A stretch of DNA of 64,000 nt from Saccharina japonica (Eukaryota > Sar > Phaeophyceae > Laminariales > Laminariaceae). This document shows, in pieces, positions 59,833-64,000 of this stretch; position 1 is the first letter of the stretch; every line of letters begins with the position of its first letter. The stretch spans positions 1-64,000 of the forward strand of contig MEHQ01004506.1 in the NCBI GenBank assembly GCA_008828725.1, given 5' to 3'. Below the pieces are notes generated by a model that made no database searches, was not told the origin of the DNA, and saw only the letters and a list, made by a program, of their open reading frames with translations. Made by a program: the position numbers and the translations under genes.

Positions 59833-61732
59833 AGTAGCCCCGTTGTCTGGTACTGAGGTATCGCTTCGCCTCCACTCTACATGAAAGTATTGGATTGAAA
59901 CGAACTGAGGCCTCTCAGCCACGGCTGGAGACTCCACCCAAGGTTATTACTCCCGCGTTGATTCTACAGTCTACAGGCAGTAGTGTAGTATCAATGCGGC
60001 ATGCAACTATCAGAGAGCAACCACCTCGGAAAACGGTAAAATATCTAAACATGAAACAAGATAAGCCGATTATTGATGCGTTGTACGCTCCCGCGTCAAT
60101 ATGAACGTAGTTGGGACTGTGGGACGGTCCGTTTTCCCTGCACCTACCGTTCTGCTGTAGTAGTGTATTTCCATGTGCTTTTCTTAACGGGAGTGCCCGG
60201 GTGGGTGCTCAAGCTGTTATTTTCATAGTCGGTTCAAACTTCTGGCACCACTCTCGGATTTCCGAGTTTGGTTCCACTATTTCTGCCCGATATTACTGAG
60301 GTATCGCTTCGCCTCCACTCTATATGAAAGTATTGGATTGAAATGAACTGAGGCCTCTCAGCCAGGGCTGGTTTGTTCCACCCATACTTCATCCTGCCTT
60401 GGTATTATTTGTTGTTGCTGCGTTTGTGTTAGAGGGTCGCGTGTGTTCTCCGCGGCCTTCGTTCTACCCGTACTTTCCATTGGGCCTTTTTATTCGATGC
60501 CCTCGACGCAGTTGACCTGAAAGCGGCAAAGTCTTTCTGGAAGATATTTTACTCAGGATTATGCAAACACGCCAAAACACGGGGGTCCGGGGATGAGCGG
60601 GGAAACTTGAAAAAAAGAACAAGGAAAAATCGGACGAAATCGACCAAAATGTGTGCGTATTCGGCAGGCCTGTATCGAGGGACATACATTCTTTGTATGT
60701 TTCTCCGGTGTCAACGGCAACCGGTTCGCTTGGTCGTATGCCAGTTCCGTATGCTGCCTGCCGTAGGCGGCCGCGTGTCCGCGCTGCGTCTTCACTCGTT
60801 TCGCTTCGGGGTTACCCTGGCTCGTCGTCGCCCCGATATACCTCTCTGCCACTGAACGGGCTTTCCACCCGACTAACCGCATGATGGCATCAACCGGTGT
60901 GCCTGCCAAGTCCTGGCTAAGAGCCCCGCCTACGCGGAAGGAATACATAGTGTAGCTCTGGTCAAAGAGCTTCGCGCTCCGCATGTATGCCTGCAAGTTT
61001 ACCGTCATTTTCGCGGCGGGTAGTGGGGGAAGAGGTGTCCTTGCGACAGGTCCCCGTCTATGGCTAGAGCGGCTTGGTGGTATTTCCGCACCGCTTTAAC
61101 CGGGAAAATATCTGGACACTCGTGGTCTCGCCGCACTGCTACTGCCTCGGCGGCGGCCGATCGCAACGTCTTACCAAAATGGAAGTTGAAGATAAGACCT
61201 TCGCCGTGTGGCAGTTGCACTACCCTCGATGCTAAGGTGTGTGACAAGTCAAAGCCTCGCCGCATCGTGTGAAACGCCGCGCAGAACAGAACTACGTCCC
61301 GTGTCACACGCATCCGATCCGCGGGCGTCTTCCCGTATTGGGCTTGCCTACGCATGTATCCAATCAATCGCTCCAGACGGTGCGGCGACAACATTGGTGG
61401 TGCTTGCTTCACTGGCACCCCCACTTGTCGTTGTTCCTCTGTGGCATGCTTGAGGTAATCGCGAACTAGCCGACTCGAACCCGGGTTACCTTGTTGCGCG
61501 ATCGGGTCCCATTCCGCACTCTTACCTAGCGATTCCACCATAGCCATGCGTAGTTTGGATATACGTCCCTTCTCGAGGGACTTCGCCGCGTACCTGCGCG
61601 AGCAACCCCCGCCCACCACGCAGTGCGTCTCCTCTTGTGAGCCTACGCCTGCACACGTGGACACGTGTACCAGGGTGACCCCTTTCCCCTCTGTATCCAA
61701 CCAGCACGCAGTAGCCCCGTTGTCTGATACTG
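59833..61732 (-). mobile_element. Tyrosine-recombinase element (fossil; DIRS/Ngaro or Crypton type)
   Basis: On the minus strand about 60590-61700 encodes a tyrosine recombinase: an N-terminal SAM-like region, then TRDVVLFCAAFHTMRRGFDL, and near the end the SFRVGGALS and GWKARSVAERYIG motifs that carry the late catalytic Arg and the Tyr. The reading frame is broken, about once. A ~23-bp repeat (GTAGCCCCGTTGTCTG core) lies at both edges, and a ~77-bp repeat with AAGTATTGGATTGAAA occurs at 59852-59929 and 60293-60371. That split-direct-repeat layout is typical of YR retroelements. No reverse transcriptase is present in the window. Confidence 0.75.
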
Positions 61733-63403
61733 TTGTACGTACAGTTTTATATACAGCAGCAGCAATCAGTGTGTGTTCACTCTTTTCTAGAATTCACGGT
61801 AAAGCTCTGTTCAAACTGTCCCCCATCAAGCAACAGCCTATCAAGCAACAACCTATCCAACCACCAATCTATCAGCCAACAACATCCAACACCATACACA
61901 ACACGAGCCTGAAATATACTACGACTATTACCTGGTAGCCACAGAGGGTGGTATTTTAACTGCAGACTCGCCCTCCGACAACGCCACAACAGCCACAACA
62001 ACAGTTAGTTCGTGTTCTGCCCCCCTCCCCCCCGCCTCAAACCGCCTCCACCACCGCCCGCACAACCGCGACCATGCCGGTATAATCTCTCTACTCTGCT
62101 GTCGGTTCGTAAAGCTCTACGTGTGTGGCAACCGCCAACAATATACGCCATTGTCCATATACAAGACCCGCTGTGGTTTAGACACACCCGGTGGATCGGA
62201 AAGGCCTCGCTAGACTTGGGGAGATATTTTTTTCCATCATGATATCATACCGAAGTATTGCACTATCAAATAGTGCAGCAATGTTCATATACAGCAGCAC
62301 TACTCGTACGTACTACGGGAGACCATAGTAAATATGACATACGGTACACACAAAAACCTACCAGGTATATATTTCCCTATTTTTACTAACAATATTTGGT
62401 CCTTTTTACTAGTATTTACTATGGTCCCCCGTACTAGTAGGTAGACCCCCGCGATAAGGGAAAAAAAAACGGTATATAAGGGACGGGCCTCAAATTTCTG
62501 GGCACCGTTTAAGCCCACTATTGACTTGACTATAAGGGACCGGTACGTACCAACTCTGATAAGGGACGCCGATATATTAGGGACCTCCCACCCCGAACGC
62601 ACTATTTACGGAGGACCATAGTAAATAGGACCAAATATTGTTGGTAATTATAGGTTTACATATAGGTTTTTGTATGTGTACCGTAGGTCTTATTTACTAT
62701 GGTCCCCGGTATTAGTAACAGGGTCCCTTGAAAGGAGCTACCTACTGCTGTACCAGAATCATATAGCAATACCGTCCGTGCAACAATTAAGAATAACACA
62801 CGCCCGAGGACGGAATTTCGAGCTGTCCCCTGCCCCCCCCCCCCCCCCATAAAAAGGGGGGGGGGCAACACACAACGAAAAGGTAAGTAAGCTTTGGAAG
62901 TACTGCGGTATGTCGTCGCGGTCGTCCCATAGACGCACTCATCGCTTGGTGTTTGCACGTTTGCACTCGCCCCGCTGTTGAAGAAAAAATCAGCTTCGAA
63001 ACTCGTCGGAGGGGTTGTGTGTTACCTTTTCATCTTGATTACAGTATACGATACAGCAGTATTACGGGACACCATAGTACACACTAGTAAATAGGACCTA
63101 CGGTGCACACAAACACCTACATATTTACATTTACGTATTTTTACGAACAATATTTGGTCCTACTTAGGGCCCGTATTAACGAGTATGAAATAAATTCAAT
63201 TTGGAAAAAATAAAATTCAAATTCGCTTTTCATTGGTCAACACACGCACCAGCACCAAATATTATGCCCCAAGATCCTAATCTTTGGTGCTGGTGCGTGT
63301 GTTGACCAATGAAAAGCGGATTTGATTTTTTTTTTTTCCAAATTGATTTTTTTTCATCTTCGTTAATACGGACCCTAAGGTCCCCCGTAATAGTATTTTT
63401 AAT
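61733..63403. repeat. MITE-rich terminal region
   Basis: Family C MITEs (GGACCATAGTAAATAGGACC to CCTATTTACTATGGTCC) lie at about 62317-62430, 62609-62707 and 63065-63385, the last interrupted by hairpin MITE copy 7. A minisatellite fragment (GGGTCCCTTGAAAGGAGC) matching 42.7-43.1 kb is at 62713. C/G runs are at 62827-62872. No gene was seen. Confidence 0.65.
63167..63375. mobile_element. Tourist/Harbinger-like hairpin MITE, copy 7
   Basis: GGGCCCGTATTAACGA start, ACGGACCC end, full hairpin interior. Left flank TTA, right flank TAA. Inserted into a family C MITE. Confidence 0.85.
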
Positions 63404-63609
63404 AGTGGTCGCTCAGTAGTGCCGGTTGGGTACTGCCGGTTGCCGTAGTCGTGCCGTTTTTTTTGGCTGACCCAGCTTTTCATTTCATACTAAAAACCCA
63501 TGTATTCCCCAATCCATAGTGGTGCCGGTTGCCGCCGCCGCAGTACGTAGTAGTACCGTTTTTTTCAGGCTGGCACGTACCGTACCGGCACTGCTACTGA
63601 GGGACCACT
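63404..63609. mobile_element. Family F TIR element
   Basis: Ends AGTGGTCGCTCAGTAGTGCC and GGCACTGCTACTGAGGGACC are inverted repeats. The interior carries tandem GTGCCGGTTGCC words and T-runs before GGCTG. Non-coding. Confidence 0.7.
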
Positions 63610-64000
63610 AGTACTCGTACTCTGCTGTACCAGCAACCAGGAGGGGCTGCCGAAAGCCCCCAAGTTAACTCTGGGTGGAGCATATATAAACGAAGATTTT
63701 CGGGACGGAAGCCCTTGGCCGCCGCCGGCTTACTCAAAGACACCACAAGAGCTGGGTAGTGGTCTTACAAGTATTTCGTACACTTATATTTGTATATACT
63801 GGTATGTTGATCAAGTACCAGACCTACCAGTATACTATACCAGAGTTATAGTATTGCCTACGAGTATTTTACCGCTGTCTCTCGTACAGCAGCAGTAGGA
63901 CGGAAACCTTTTGATTTGTTTTGGCTTTCAGGATGTCACGCTATGGTTTCGAGGCCCCCAGCACTACAGCCAGTAATATACTATTAATACTGTATATTTA
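63610..64000. other. Unassigned end of window
   Basis: AT-rich with several TAC...GTA near-palindromes. No gene or known repeat. Confidence 0.5.

Noticed and set aside
61470-61505. tRNA B-box-like GGGTTCGAGTC on the minus strand
   Set aside because: It falls inside the tyrosine-recombinase coding region with no A box or stem at the right distance.

Overview
This window looks like nuclear DNA of an intron-rich eukaryote. GC-rich coding exons sit in a large excess of simple repeats, miniature transposons and tandem arrays. Long introns, a ciliary-type MORN protein, neighbouring genes on opposite strands and abundant CTG/CAA repeats fit a brown alga or a related stramenopile. That is inference: there is no rRNA or organellar marker here to settle it.

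Four host genes could be assembled exon by exon with matching splice phases. They form two head-to-head pairs. Pair 1 is eIF6 (minus, 18849-23933, 4 exons, 245 aa) and a SAGA-complex ADA1/Hfi1/TADA1 subunit (plus, 24370 to at least 35057, 4 exons seen, 3' end not found). Pair 2 is Xaa-Pro dipeptidase/prolidase (minus, 40805-49944, 6 exons, 600 aa, all five metal ligands present) and a MORN-repeat protein (plus, 50315-56861, 6 exons, 368 aa, one intron of GC-AG type). Each pair is separated by about 0.37-0.44 kb that probably holds both promoters. A single exon-like block at 7832-8110 (minus) may be the first exon of an MFS transporter whose remainder is not visible. An unidentified exon-like signal lies at 57168-58025 (minus).

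Layout: 1-7.8 kb is repeats and unassigned DNA, with a copy of a 1.3-kb dispersed element at 4.27-5.56 kb. 7.8-8.6 kb holds the putative MFS exon. 8.6-12.0 kb is a SINE-like element followed by a satellite-like array. 12.4-13.7 kb is the second copy of the 1.3-kb element. 13.7-18.8 kb is intergenic with tandem and TIR repeats. 18.8-35.1 kb is gene pair 1. 35.1-40.8 kb is intergenic with nested TIR elements and an N gap (36621-36933). 40.8-56.9 kb is gene pair 2. 56.9-64 kb holds a 1289-bp TIR transposon, a tyrosine-recombinase element (a fossil) and several MITEs.

The host genes are housekeeping functions: ribosome biogenesis, chromatin/transcription, peptide recycling, and a membrane or cilium scaffold. 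No shared pathway is evident. The unusual content is in the non-coding DNA. It includes (i) a near-palindrome TACCAGGTA present about 30 times where about 0.5 is expected; (ii) a poly-C-bearing repeat that sits in sense orientation just upstream of five splice acceptors in three genes; (iii) seven copies of a Tourist/Harbinger-like hairpin MITE with TWA duplications, two of them in the same site of another element; and (iv) a tyrosine-recombinase element with split direct repeats plus two shorter relatives.
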